Origin: Dickeya fangzhongdai
GTDB lineage: Bacteria; Pseudomonadota; Gammaproteobacteria; Enterobacterales; Enterobacteriaceae
Length of the DNA: 64,000 nt
Reading direction: 5' to 3'
Assembly (NCBI RefSeq): GCF_002812485.1
Contig: NZ_CP025003.1
Location: forward strand, 1,426,001 to 1,490,000
Below the pieces are notes generated by a model, which did not search any database, was not told where the DNA came from, and worked only from the letters and a program-made list of their open reading frames with translations. The position numbers and the translations under genes were made by a program. Shown here one piece after another: positions 27,139 to 34,912 of the stretch (within the stretch, counting starts at the first letter, position 1; every line of letters begins with the position of its first letter).

Positions 27139-27666
27139 TCAGGCCTGCAGTGCTTTCAGGTTCAGCTCTTCGCTGATTTGCTTGACCCAGTTGGAGACGC
27201 GTTCGCTGGTCAGCTCCGGCTGACGATCTTCATCGATGGCCAGACCGATAAAGTGGGTGTCATCCGACAGACCTTTTGAGGCTTCGAAGTAATAGCCTTC
27301 GGTCGGCCAGTGACCGACGATATTGGCGCCACGCGGCTCGATAATATCGCGAATGGTGCCCATGGCGTCACAGAAGTACTCCGCATAGTCTTCCTGATCG
27401 CCACAACCGAAGATGGCGACCAGCTTGCCGGCAAAATCAATCTCTTCCAGCGTAGGGAAGAAGTCATCCCAATCACACTGCGCTTCGCCGTAATACCAGG
27501 TTGGAATACCCAGCAGCAGGATGTCGAAACGCTCAAGATCTTCTTTGCTGCTTTTGGCAATGTCGTGCAGTTCGGCGACGTCGCTGCCCAGTTGTTGCTG
27601 GATCGTCTTGGCGATGTTTTCGGTATTGCCCGTGTCACTGCCAAAAAAAATGCCTATGAGAGCCAT
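27139..27666 (-). CDS. fldA: Flavodoxin I
   Basis: FldA is a long-chain flavodoxin that carries electrons on FMN to enzymes such as BioB, MetH and IspG/H. The 175-residue protein starts MALIGIFFGSDTGNTENIAK, with the phosphate-binding SDTGNTE loop, and keeps the FMN-flanking GIPTWYYGEAQCDWDDF and FGCGDQEDYAEYF segments. It precedes fur in the same direction, a conserved pairing in enterobacteria. Confidence 0.97.
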   Translation of the reverse strand: MALIGIFFGSDTGNTENIAKTIQQQLGSDVAELHDIAKSSKEDLERFDILLLGIPTWYYGEAQCDWDDFFPTLEEIDFAGKLVAIFGCGDQEDYAEYFCDAMGTIRDIIEPRGANIVGHWPTEGYYFEASKGLSDDTHFIGLAIDEDRQPELTSERVSNWVKQISEELNLKALQA

Positions 27667-28084
27667 AGATAAAATAACCTCTTGATTCTTAAGGGTATGG
27701 TGCTTGCGTCACCCACGATCCGCTAATAATAGCAGACACTGTCTGACGGATAAACGTGTATCTGTTGCCATATCGTGAAATGGCGCGGAAGCGATTAATT
27801 GATTGTTTTTGCATCACTCCCTTAATGTTTTTTTAATTTTTTTAAAATACGATATTCGTACAGATGACTGAAAATATGGATAATTGGTTAAATATCTAAT
27901 TTTTATTAGCTTTTAAACGACATAAAACACTAAACATTCCTATAGTTTTGACGATGACAGAGCATGGTGCTTTTATTGAATGTAAATGTGCAGCAATGTT
28001 TCTTACAAAGCGAGAGACTTTCTCATCGCATAAATCAAAACAAGACTTACCTCCTCGACCAATAGCCCATTTATGGAGTCAACT
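27667..28084. other. AT-rich region between fldA and the chemoreceptor gene
   Basis: These 418 bases hold the divergent promoters of fldA and the chemoreceptor. The part 27820-28070 is far richer in A/T than its surroundings. I found no gene and no good sigma-28 (TAAA-N15-GCCGATAA) promoter. Confidence 0.6.
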
Positions 28085-29776
28085 ATGCAATTCCTAAAAA
28101 ATATTGCCATTCGCACAGCCATGCTGTGGGTGCTTGGCATCTTCTGTGTGTTATGGATTGCTGTTTCGGTCTACACCATGTATTCGTTCCGGACCATGAA
28201 CGAAACCTCCAAAACCAGTGCGTTGCTGGTCAACAATATGAATTTGGTTAACACCGGCAACGACCAGTATTTCCGCATGGTGACCCGACTGGCGCGTGCG
28301 ATTGACTATCGTCAGAGCGGCGATAACCAGAAAGCGGACGAACAGCAAAAATCATCACAGGCCGCGCTGGATTTACTGAAATCCAACCTGGAAGCATTCA
28401 AGAAGATTGATCATGCCGGCATGTCGCCGGAGTTGGTTGACGCGGTAATCCGCGACTGGGGCAATCTGATTACTCAGGGCGTCGAGCCCATGTTCCAGCG
28501 TGCGGCGGACAAAAAGTTCGATGACTATGACAAATTCGCCAAAGATATCGTGCCGGCCTTCAGCCGCCAGTTCAACGTCTCTTTCACCAACTTTAATAAA
28601 GCGGGTTCGACGATGTTCGTCGATGCCGGCAACCGACTGGAGACTATCACTGGCGTCGGCCAGAACATTTTGCTGGCGGGGCTGATCGCCGGTCTGGTGA
28701 TGTTATTCCTGACCGACCGCTATCTGGTGGCTTGTCTGGTGCGCCCGCTTAACGATCTGCGCGATCATTTCCAGGTGATTGCCAACGGCCGTCTGGGGAA
28801 ACCGATTCTGGATTTCGGCAACAACTGCGTGGGCCGGCTGTTCCCGCTGTTGCGCGATATGCAGGGCAGTCTGGCCAATACCGTCAGCACCATTCGTACC
28901 AGTGCTGACTCTATTTATCAGGGCGTATCGGAAATCGCTTCCGGTAACAACGATCTGGCGGCTCGCACCGAGTCACAGGCGGCAGCGCTGGAAGAAAGCG
29001 CCGCCAGCATGGAACAGCTGACATCAACGGTGAAGCAGAACGCTGAAAACGCCAGCCACGCCAGTCAGCTGGCCCGTCAGGCTTCCACCACCGCCAGTAA
29101 GGGCGGGGATTTGGTTGATAATGTGGTGAAAACCATGGCGGAAATCTCCGGCAGCTCGAAGAAAATCGCCGAGATCACCAGCGTTATCAACGGTATTGCC
29201 TTCCAGACCAACATTCTGGCGTTGAACGCAGCGGTGGAAGCGGCCCGCGCCGGTGAACAAGGACGGGGCTTTGCCGTGGTGGCCGGCGAGGTGAGAAGTC
29301 TGGCGCAGCGCAGTGCGCAGGCAGCCAAAGAGATCGAACACCTGATTGCCGAGTCGGTGCGCTGTGTGGATAACGGGTCGACGCTGGTAGCCGATGCGGG
29401 CAGCACCATGAGCGAGATCGTGACCGCGGTAACCAACGTCACCGACATTATGGCGGAAATCGCCACGGCGTCGGATGAGCAGAGTAAAGGTATCGCTCAG
29501 GCCGGTCAGGCAATCACGGAAATGGATAGCGTGACTCAGCAGAACGCCGCGCTGGTACAGGAAGCCTCGGCGGCAACCCGTTCGCTGGAAGAGCAGGCGA
29601 TGGTGCTGACCGAAGCGGTATCGGTATTCCGTCTGTCGGAAGAACAGTCGGCCGGTCTGCCGCCGAGACGCGATCGTCAGGCGCCGTCCAAAGCGGTGGC
29701 GGCTCCCGCCAAAGCCCTGCCGGCCGCTACGACGAGCAGCAGTAAAAAGAGCAGCGATAACTGGGAAACGTTCTGA
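28085..29776 (+). CDS. Methyl-accepting chemotaxis protein with NWETF tail
   Basis: A membrane chemoreceptor of 563 residues. It has a first membrane segment (about 8-30), a roughly 160-residue periplasmic four-helix-type sensor, a second membrane segment (about 194-212), a HAMP domain, and a cytoplasmic signalling domain with the conserved tip [24 protein letters not shown]. The last five residues are NWETF, the docking site for CheR and CheB, as in Tar and Tsr. The ligand cannot be read from sequence. I start at the ATG at 28085 because GGAG lies 6 bases before it. The gene is not at this place in E. coli, and its upstream DNA is AT-rich, suggesting local insertion. Confidence 0.93.
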   Translation: MQFLKNIAIRTAMLWVLGIFCVLWIAVSVYTMYSFRTMNETSKTSALLVNNMNLVNTGNDQYFRMVTRLARAIDYRQSGDNQKADEQQKSSQAALDLLKSNLEAFKKIDHAGMSPELVDAVIRDWGNLITQGVEPMFQRAADKKFDDYDKFAKDIVPAFSRQFNVSFTNFNKAGSTMFVDAGNRLETITGVGQNILLAGLIAGLVMLFLTDRYLVACLVRPLNDLRDHFQVIANGRLGKPILDFGNNCVGRLFPLLRDMQGSLANTVSTIRTSADSIYQGVSEIASGNNDLAARTESQAAALEESAASMEQLTSTVKQNAENASHASQLARQASTTASKGGDLVDNVVKTMAEISGSSKKIAEITSVINGIAFQTNILALNAAVEAARAGEQGRGFAVVAGEVRSLAQRSAQAAKEIEHLIAESVRCVDNGSTLVADAGSTMSEIVTAVTNVTDIMAEIATASDEQSKGIAQAGQAITEMDSVTQQNAALVQEASAATRSLEEQAMVLTEAVSVFRLSEEQSAGLPPRRDRQAPSKAVAAPAKALPAATTSSSKKSSDNWETF

Positions 29777-29797
29777 TAGTCGTGGAAACGTTCTGAT
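29764..29797 (+). repeat. Direct repeat duplicating the 3' end of the chemoreceptor gene
   Basis: A 14-base sequence covering the last codons and stop (29764-29777) recurs at 29784-29797, offset by 20 bases and thus out of frame. Confidence 0.85.
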
Positions 29798-29837
29798 GTA
29801 ATAGGACGACCGGCGTCATGGACGACGCCAGCGAGGT

Positions 29838-30119
29838 TTAGTTTTCTTGTTCCGCCAGCTGCGCCAGCAGTATTTGTTCGATCAGTTCACTGCGGCTGAT
29901 GTTTTTCTGCTCAGCCAACGCATTCAAAATGTCTACCGCTTCACTATTGATTTTCAGCTCAACGCGACGCAGACCCCGCACCCGGTCACGCCGTAACTGA
30001 TTGCGTTTATTGATCCGTAACTGCTCGTCGCGGGAGAGCGGGTTGGTTTTGGGCCGCCCCGGACGACGCTCGTTCGCGAACAGATCCAGCGTGGTGCGAT
30101 CCGTTTGTTCTTTTGCCAT
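29838..30119 (-). CDS. ybfE: LexA-regulated protein YbfE family
   Basis: A small 93-residue protein of unknown function; the E. coli ortholog is in the LexA regulon. The sequence MAKEQTDRTTLDLFANERRPGRPKTNPLSRDEQ is close to E. coli, and the C-terminal half (VELKINSEAVDILNALAEQKNISRSELIEQIL) looks like a ribbon-helix-helix DNA-binding fold. The start at 30119 is the conserved one; upstream frame extension to 30206 is not supported. I could not see a clear CTGT-N8-ACAG LexA box just upstream. Confidence 0.88.
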   Translation of the reverse strand: MAKEQTDRTTLDLFANERRPGRPKTNPLSRDEQLRINKRNQLRRDRVRGLRRVELKINSEAVDILNALAEQKNISRSELIEQILLAQLAEQEN

Positions 30120-30407
30120 AGATAATGGTACTGCAAGAAATTCGGCCAAAACGCCGCTTTTGATCACCGGGATTCGAACACCGGGGTAATCCGTCGCTTT
30201 CGGCAACTCAGGCCGCGTTTTGATGAAATGTGGTTAACGATGCAAGTGGCCAGACAGCCGTCCCTCAATACTGCGCGCGCCATGATACCCCAGCCGTTGC
30301 GGTGGCGACAACGGTTTACTGGAGGGCGGCGCGCAATTAAACCGTAGATTGACTCCGGTTGGCGCCGATGTCCGGCAGCCGAGATTCCGACGTTGCCTGC
30401 TGCGTTA

Positions 30408-31178
30408 TCAGTCGGCGGCCAGGAAACGGTGGATGGCGCGCAGCACCGCTTCCGGTTTTTCCGCATGAACCCAGTGGCTGGCGCCGCTCACCACGTGCGC
30501 TTTGGCGGCAGGGAACTGGCGCAGCAGCGCATCGCGATAGCGATCGTCCAGGTAAGGCGACTCGCTGCCGCGGATAAACAGGATCGGGCCGGGCCAGGCG
30601 GGCACCTCTTGCCAGCCAACGATGTGTTCGTACTGATCCCACAATACCGGCACGTTAAAGCGCCATTCTCCCTGCTGGAAAGACTTCAGCAAAAACTGGA
30701 CGACGCCTTCTTCTCCCGGCAGGTAATCACGCATGATTTCCGCGGCTTTGGCGCGCTGCTCCACGCCAGCATCGCTAACGGCGCGAATGGCGGCGAAAAC
30801 GTTGTCGTGACGACGCACCTGATAGTCCACCGGCGCGATATCAATCGCCACAATGCGCTCGATACGCCCGGCAAGCATTTCGGTCAGCGCCATCGATACC
30901 TTTCCCCCCATCGAGTGACCGACCAGAATCACACGCTCCAGCCCCAGTTCGTCAATCAGTTCACGCACATCCTGCGCCATCGCCGGGTAGTTCATCTCCG
31001 GAGAGCGGGGCGACAGCCCGTGGTTGCGCAGATCAATCTGCAACGTATCGTGGTGTTTTTGCAGGTCGCGGGCCAGAACGCCAAGATTGTCCAGATTGCC
31101 AAACAAGCCGTGAATGAGAATAACCGGTAACCGGTTCTGCGGGTGTTGCGCGTTTTGCCAGCGATAATTCAATTTCAT
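30408..31178 (-). CDS. ybfF: Alpha/beta-hydrolase esterase YbfF
   Basis: A 256-residue esterase; E. coli YbfF hydrolyses short-chain acyl esters and acyl-CoA. Visible are the oxyanion loop VILIHGLFGNLDNLG, the nucleophile elbow GHSMGG (Ser near residue 90) and the catalytic-histidine context GASHWVHAEKP near the C-terminus. The start at 31178 gives MKLNYRWQNAQ, matching the family; an ATG four codons upstream (31190) is possible because neither has a strong ribosome-binding site. It is divergent from seqA, as in E. coli. Confidence 0.92.
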   Translation of the reverse strand: MKLNYRWQNAQHPQNRLPVILIHGLFGNLDNLGVLARDLQKHHDTLQIDLRNHGLSPRSPEMNYPAMAQDVRELIDELGLERVILVGHSMGGKVSMALTEMLAGRIERIVAIDIAPVDYQVRRHDNVFAAIRAVSDAGVEQRAKAAEIMRDYLPGEEGVVQFLLKSFQQGEWRFNVPVLWDQYEHIVGWQEVPAWPGPILFIRGSESPYLDDRYRDALLRQFPAAKAHVVSGASHWVHAEKPEAVLRAIHRFLAAD

Positions 31179-31434
31179 GGTGAAGTTCATTCAGAGAGAC
31201 AGTGGCTTAGGGTATCATGACTTTACCATGACGCTTCGCCGCAGGGTAAACTCTGTCGGGCAGCGCTCGTCGGGGCAGGGGATAGAAAGCCGCATTCATG
31301 GAACAGGGATGCGTGCGCAAATTCAGGATAATCCTGAATTTGGCGTCACCGGCGTCTGACGCTGTTCGCGGGTTGCGCATAGCCTGTATAATTCCTGATG
31401 ATTGATTAAAGACATAAAACAGTACTGGATAAAA

Positions 31435-31971
31435 ATGAAAACTATTGAGGTCGACGACGAGCTTTACCGTTATATCGCCAGCCACACTCAGCATATCGGC
31501 GAGAGTGCATCGGATATTTTACGGCGCATGCTGAAATTCAGCGGCGCGCAGCCAGCCGCCGCGGCAACTCCGTCGCCAGCGGCGTCGACAATCGCCCAGC
31601 CTGCGGCCGCACAGCCGTCTCGTGACCGGGTAAGAACCGTGCGCGAGTTGCTGCTGTCGGACGAATATGCCGAGCAGAACAAGGCGGTCAATCGTTTTCT
31701 GCTGGTACTGTCCACCCTGCATCGCCTGTCGCCGGAAGCGTTTGCGGCTGCTACCGAATCGCTGCATGGCCGCACCCGCGTCTATTTTGCCGCCGACGAG
31801 CAGACCTTGTTGCTGCACGGCGCTCAGACCAAACCCCGGCACATCGACGACACGCCTTACTGGGTTATCACCAACACCAATACCGGTCGCAAACGCAGCA
31901 TGATCGAGTACATCATGCTGGCGATGCAGTTCCCGCCGGAACTGACTGAGAAAGTTTGCGGCACTATTTAA
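31435..31971 (+). CDS. seqA: Replication initiation negative regulator SeqA
   Basis: SeqA binds hemimethylated GATC sites and sequesters new origins. The 178-residue protein has the N-terminal oligomerisation domain ([33 protein letters not shown]), a variable Ala/Pro-rich linker (about 40-65), and the C-terminal DNA-binding domain ending [13 protein letters not shown], including the [12 protein letters not shown] and ITNTNTGRK segments. pgm begins 25 bases after its stop, so seqA-pgm is a single unit as in E. coli. Confidence 0.97.
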   Translation: MKTIEVDDELYRYIASHTQHIGESASDILRRMLKFSGAQPAAAATPSPAASTIAQPAAAQPSRDRVRTVRELLLSDEYAEQNKAVNRFLLVLSTLHRLSPEAFAAATESLHGRTRVYFAADEQTLLLHGAQTKPRHIDDTPYWVITNTNTGRKRSMIEYIMLAMQFPPELTEKVCGTI

Positions 31972-31996
31972 ATCACTGCGTCAGGAAGAAACGCCA

Positions 31997-33640
31997 ATGG
32001 CTAATCACCCGAGAGCCGGACAACCTACCCGGCAAAGCGACCTGATTAATGTCGCACAGTTGACGTCCCAGTATTATGTGTTGCGCCCGGATGTCACCAA
32101 TCCGGCTCAGTCGGTTAAATTCGGCACCTCCGGGCATCGCGGTTGCGCCGCCCGCCACAGCTTCAATGAAGCCCATATTCTGGCGATTGCTCAGGCGATT
32201 GCCGAAGAGCGTAGCCGTCAGGGCATCACGGGGCCGTGCTACGTGGGGAAAGATACCCATGCGTTGTCCGAGCCGGCGTTTATCTCGGTGCTGGAAGTGC
32301 TGACGGCCAACGGCGTTGACGTCATTGTTCAGCAGGATAACGGTTTTACCCCGACGCCGGCGGTGTCGAACGCGATTCTGGTGCACAATCGTCAGGGCGG
32401 CGCGCTGGCGGACGGCATCGTGATTACCCCTTCCCATAACCCACCGGAAGACGGCGGCATCAAATATAACCCGCCTAACGGCGGCCCGGCGGACACCAAC
32501 CTCACCAGCGTGATTGAGAAACGCGCCAACGCGCTGCTGGCGGACAATCTGCGCGACGTGAAACGTCAGTCTCTGGATAAGGCGCGCCTGAGCGGTCATC
32601 TGCACGAGCGCGATTTGGTTGAACCGTATGTCGAGGCGCTGGGCGAGGTAGTGGACATGGCGGCGATTCAGCGCGCCGGCCTGAAACTCGGCGTCGATCC
32701 GCTCGGCGGCTCCGGCATTGCCTACTGGCAGCGCATCGCCGAGCGCTACCAGCTGGACCTGACGCTGGTCAACGACGCCGTCGATCAGACCTTCCGTTTC
32801 ATGACGCTGGATCACGATGGCGTGATCCGCATGGACTGCTCGTCCGTGTCGGCGATGTCTGGTCTGCTGGCGCTGCGCGACAAGTTTGATCTGGCTTTCG
32901 CCAACGATCCGGATTATGACCGTCACGGTATCGTCACCCCGGCCGGGTTGATGAACCCGAACCACTATCTGGCGGTGGCTATCAACTACCTGTTCCGTCA
33001 TCGCCCGCAGTGGAGCGAGTCGGTGGCGGTCGGCAAAACGCTGGTGTCCAGCGCCATGATCGACCGGGTGGTGGCGGATCTCGGCCGTAAACTGGTGGAA
33101 GTGCCGGTCGGCTTCAAATGGTTTGTAGACGGCCTGTTCGACGGGACATTGGGCTTCGGCGGCGAAGAGAGCGCCGGCGCGTCGTTCCTGCGTTTTGACG
33201 GCAAACCGTGGTCGACCGACAAAGACGGCATCATCCTGTGTCTGCTGGCGGCGGAAATCACCGCGGTGACCGGCAAAAACCCGCAGCAGCACTATGATGC
33301 GCTGGCCGAGCGTTTTGGCGCGCCGAGCTACAACCGTTTGCAGGCGCCGGCGACGCACGCGCAGAAAGCGGCGTTGTCCAAACTGTCGCCGGAAATGGTG
33401 TCCGCCAGCACGCTGGCAGGCGACCCGATCACCGCTCGTCTGACCGCTGCGCCCGGCAATGGCGCGTCGATTGGCGGCCTGAAGGTGATGACCGACAACG
33501 GCTGGTTTGCCGCGCGCCCGTCCGGCACGGAAGAGGCTTACAAAATTTACTGCGAAAGTTTCCTCGGCGCGGAGCACCGCGAGAAAATCGAGAAAGAAGC
33601 GGTTGAGATTGTCAGCGCGGTGTTGAGCAGCGCGAAGTAA
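31997..33640 (+). CDS. pgm: Phosphoglucomutase
   Basis: Pgm interconverts glucose-1-phosphate and glucose-6-phosphate, supplying UDP-glucose for polysaccharides. The 547-residue protein has the active-site serine at Ser146 ([20 protein letters not shown]), the metal loop DPDYDRHG and the sugar-binding [12 protein letters not shown]. Length matches E. coli (546). Second gene of seqA-pgm, closed by an intrinsic terminator. Confidence 0.98.
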   Translation: MANHPRAGQPTRQSDLINVAQLTSQYYVLRPDVTNPAQSVKFGTSGHRGCAARHSFNEAHILAIAQAIAEERSRQGITGPCYVGKDTHALSEPAFISVLEVLTANGVDVIVQQDNGFTPTPAVSNAILVHNRQGGALADGIVITPSHNPPEDGGIKYNPPNGGPADTNLTSVIEKRANALLADNLRDVKRQSLDKARLSGHLHERDLVEPYVEALGEVVDMAAIQRAGLKLGVDPLGGSGIAYWQRIAERYQLDLTLVNDAVDQTFRFMTLDHDGVIRMDCSSVSAMSGLLALRDKFDLAFANDPDYDRHGIVTPAGLMNPNHYLAVAINYLFRHRPQWSESVAVGKTLVSSAMIDRVVADLGRKLVEVPVGFKWFVDGLFDGTLGFGGEESAGASFLRFDGKPWSTDKDGIILCLLAAEITAVTGKNPQQHYDALAERFGAPSYNRLQAPATHAQKAALSKLSPEMVSASTLAGDPITARLTAAPGNGASIGGLKVMTDNGWFAARPSGTEEAYKIYCESFLGAEHREKIEKEAVEIVSAVLSSAK

Positions 33641-33664
33641 CGGGTCAACCCGGTTGAAAAGCAG

Positions 33665-33690
33665 GGCGCTGTGTCAACAGCGCCTTTTTT
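33665..33690 (+). terminator. Terminator of seqA-pgm
   Basis: Eight-bp GC-rich stem (33665-33672 with 33677-33684) followed by six T residues, 24 bases after the pgm stop. Confidence 0.92.
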
Positions 33691-33708
33691 ATGCCTGCGG
33701 CCAGTCGT

Positions 33709-34137
33709 TTATCCCAACGCCACCAACAGCGCGCCGGCGGAAATCAGCGCGACGCCAACCCCGGCCAACAGCGACACTTTTTCTCCCAGCAGCAGCGCCG
33801 CCAGAATCACCGCGAACACCACGCTCAGTTTGTCGATGGGCGCCACCTGCGCGACGGTGCCGCTTTTCAGCGCCATAAAATAAAACAGCCAGGACAGCGC
33901 GCCCGCCACGCCGCTCAGCACGATGAACACCATCGCCTTGTGGTTGGCAAGTACGGTGCCGAACAACGATGTTTTGCCCTGCGCCACCACCACGCCGACC
34001 AGAAACAGCGCCATGATCACCGCACGAATGGCGGTGGCGGTATTGGCGTCCAGCTGTTGCAGGCCGATTTTGCCAAACAGCGCCACTAGCGCGGCGCACA
34101 ACGCCGACAGCAAGGCGTAAAGTAACCAGCTACTCAT
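33709..34137 (-). CDS. Small EamA/DMT-family membrane protein
   Basis: A 142-residue protein with a single EamA repeat: about four or five hydrophobic segments (WLLYALLSALCAALVALFGKIGL, IRAVIMALFLVGVVVA, VLSGVAGALSWLFYFMAL, FAVILAALLLGEKVSLLAGVGVALI) and the conserved ALKSG...PIDKLS stretch and LGE motif. Full-size DMT exporters carry two such repeats, so this one probably works as a dimer. The substrate is unknown. It lies between pgm and kdpE, convergent with pgm, and is not at this place in E. coli. Confidence 0.85.
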   Translation of the reverse strand: MSSWLLYALLSALCAALVALFGKIGLQQLDANTATAIRAVIMALFLVGVVVAQGKTSLFGTVLANHKAMVFIVLSGVAGALSWLFYFMALKSGTVAQVAPIDKLSVVFAVILAALLLGEKVSLLAGVGVALISAGALLVALG

Positions 34138-34222
34138 TGATATTTTTCTCGCGGATAAAAATCAGGATGCTACGCCTGACGCGGGCGGGGCGCCAGCGGC
34201 ATAAATCAGTAAAGGACGCAAA

Positions 34223-34912
34223 CTAGGGCATAAACCGGTAGCCGATGGCGGTCTCGGTCAGAAAGTGACGCGGGCGGGCCGGGTCGTGTTCCAGTTTTTG
34301 ACGCAAATGACCCATGTAGATACGCAGATAATGGCTGTGCTCCACCGCGTTAGGACCCCAGACCTGATTGAGCAGTTGGCGCTGCGTCAGCACCTTGCCG
34401 GGGCTGGCGAGCAGGGTGGTCAGCAGTCGGAATTCAATCGGCGTCAGGTGCAGTTCCTGCTGGTCGCGCATGACCTGACGATTGACCAAATCCACCGTGA
34501 CGTTCGAAAAGCTAATGAGTGGGGTTTCCTGCTGGGAGGCGCTGAAACGGCGCAGCGCCACCCGAACCCGTGCCAGCAACTCGCCGATGCCGAACGGTTT
34601 GGTGAGGTAATCATCGGCGCCGGCGTCCAGCGCGTCTATCTTGTCCTGCTCGTCGGTACGGGCGGACAGCACGATAACCGGAATCGCGCTCCACTGGCGC
34701 AGATCCCGGATGTAATCAATACCGTCGCCGTCGGGCAGACCCAGATCGAGAATAATCAGATCCGGTTTACGGGTCGCGGCTTCGATCAGTCCCCGTTGCA
34801 GCGTTTCAGCGTCGAATACGCGACAGCCTTCGTTCTCCAGCGCGTTGCGGACAAAACGCCGGATCTCTTTCTCATCTTCTACGATCAGGATGTTGGTCTG
34901 TAACAGGGTCAG
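34223..34912 (-). CDS. kdpE: Potassium-responsive response regulator KdpE, non-canonical start
   Basis: KdpE activates kdpFABC when phosphorylated by KdpD. The frame encodes a complete OmpR-type regulator: receiver domain beginning TNILIVEDEKEIRRFVRNAL, phospho-acceptor Asp in LIILDLGLPDG, the conserved Lys in TKPFGIGE, and a winged helix ending GYRFMP. No ATG, GTG or TTG occurs between the in-frame stop near 34931 and a GTG at 34672 inside the receiver. Candidate starts are CTG at 34912, overlapping the kdpD TGA as CTGA, or CTG at 34906; each has AAGAG or GGAG about 8 bases upstream. Starting at 34672 would remove the phosphorylation site. Confidence 0.88.
   Translation of the reverse strand: MTLLQTNILIVEDEKEIRRFVRNALENEGCRVFDAETLQRGLIEAATRKPDLIILDLGLPDGDGIDYIRDLRQWSAIPVIVLSARTDEQDKIDALDAGADDYLTKPFGIGELLARVRVALRRFSASQQETPLISFSNVTVDLVNRQVMRDQQELHLTPIEFRLLTTLLASPGKVLTQRQLLNQVWGPNAVEHSHYLRIYMGHLRQKLEHDPARPRHFLTETAIGYRFMP

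Noticed and set aside
31973..33577. A 534-codon open frame antisense to pgm
   Set aside because: A shadow of pgm, whose own frame is complete and conserved.
34223..34672. kdpE taken as a short gene starting at the GTG at 34672
   Set aside because: This would start inside the receiver domain, in VIVLSARTDE, and drop the phosphorylation site, although the upstream frame is fully conserved.
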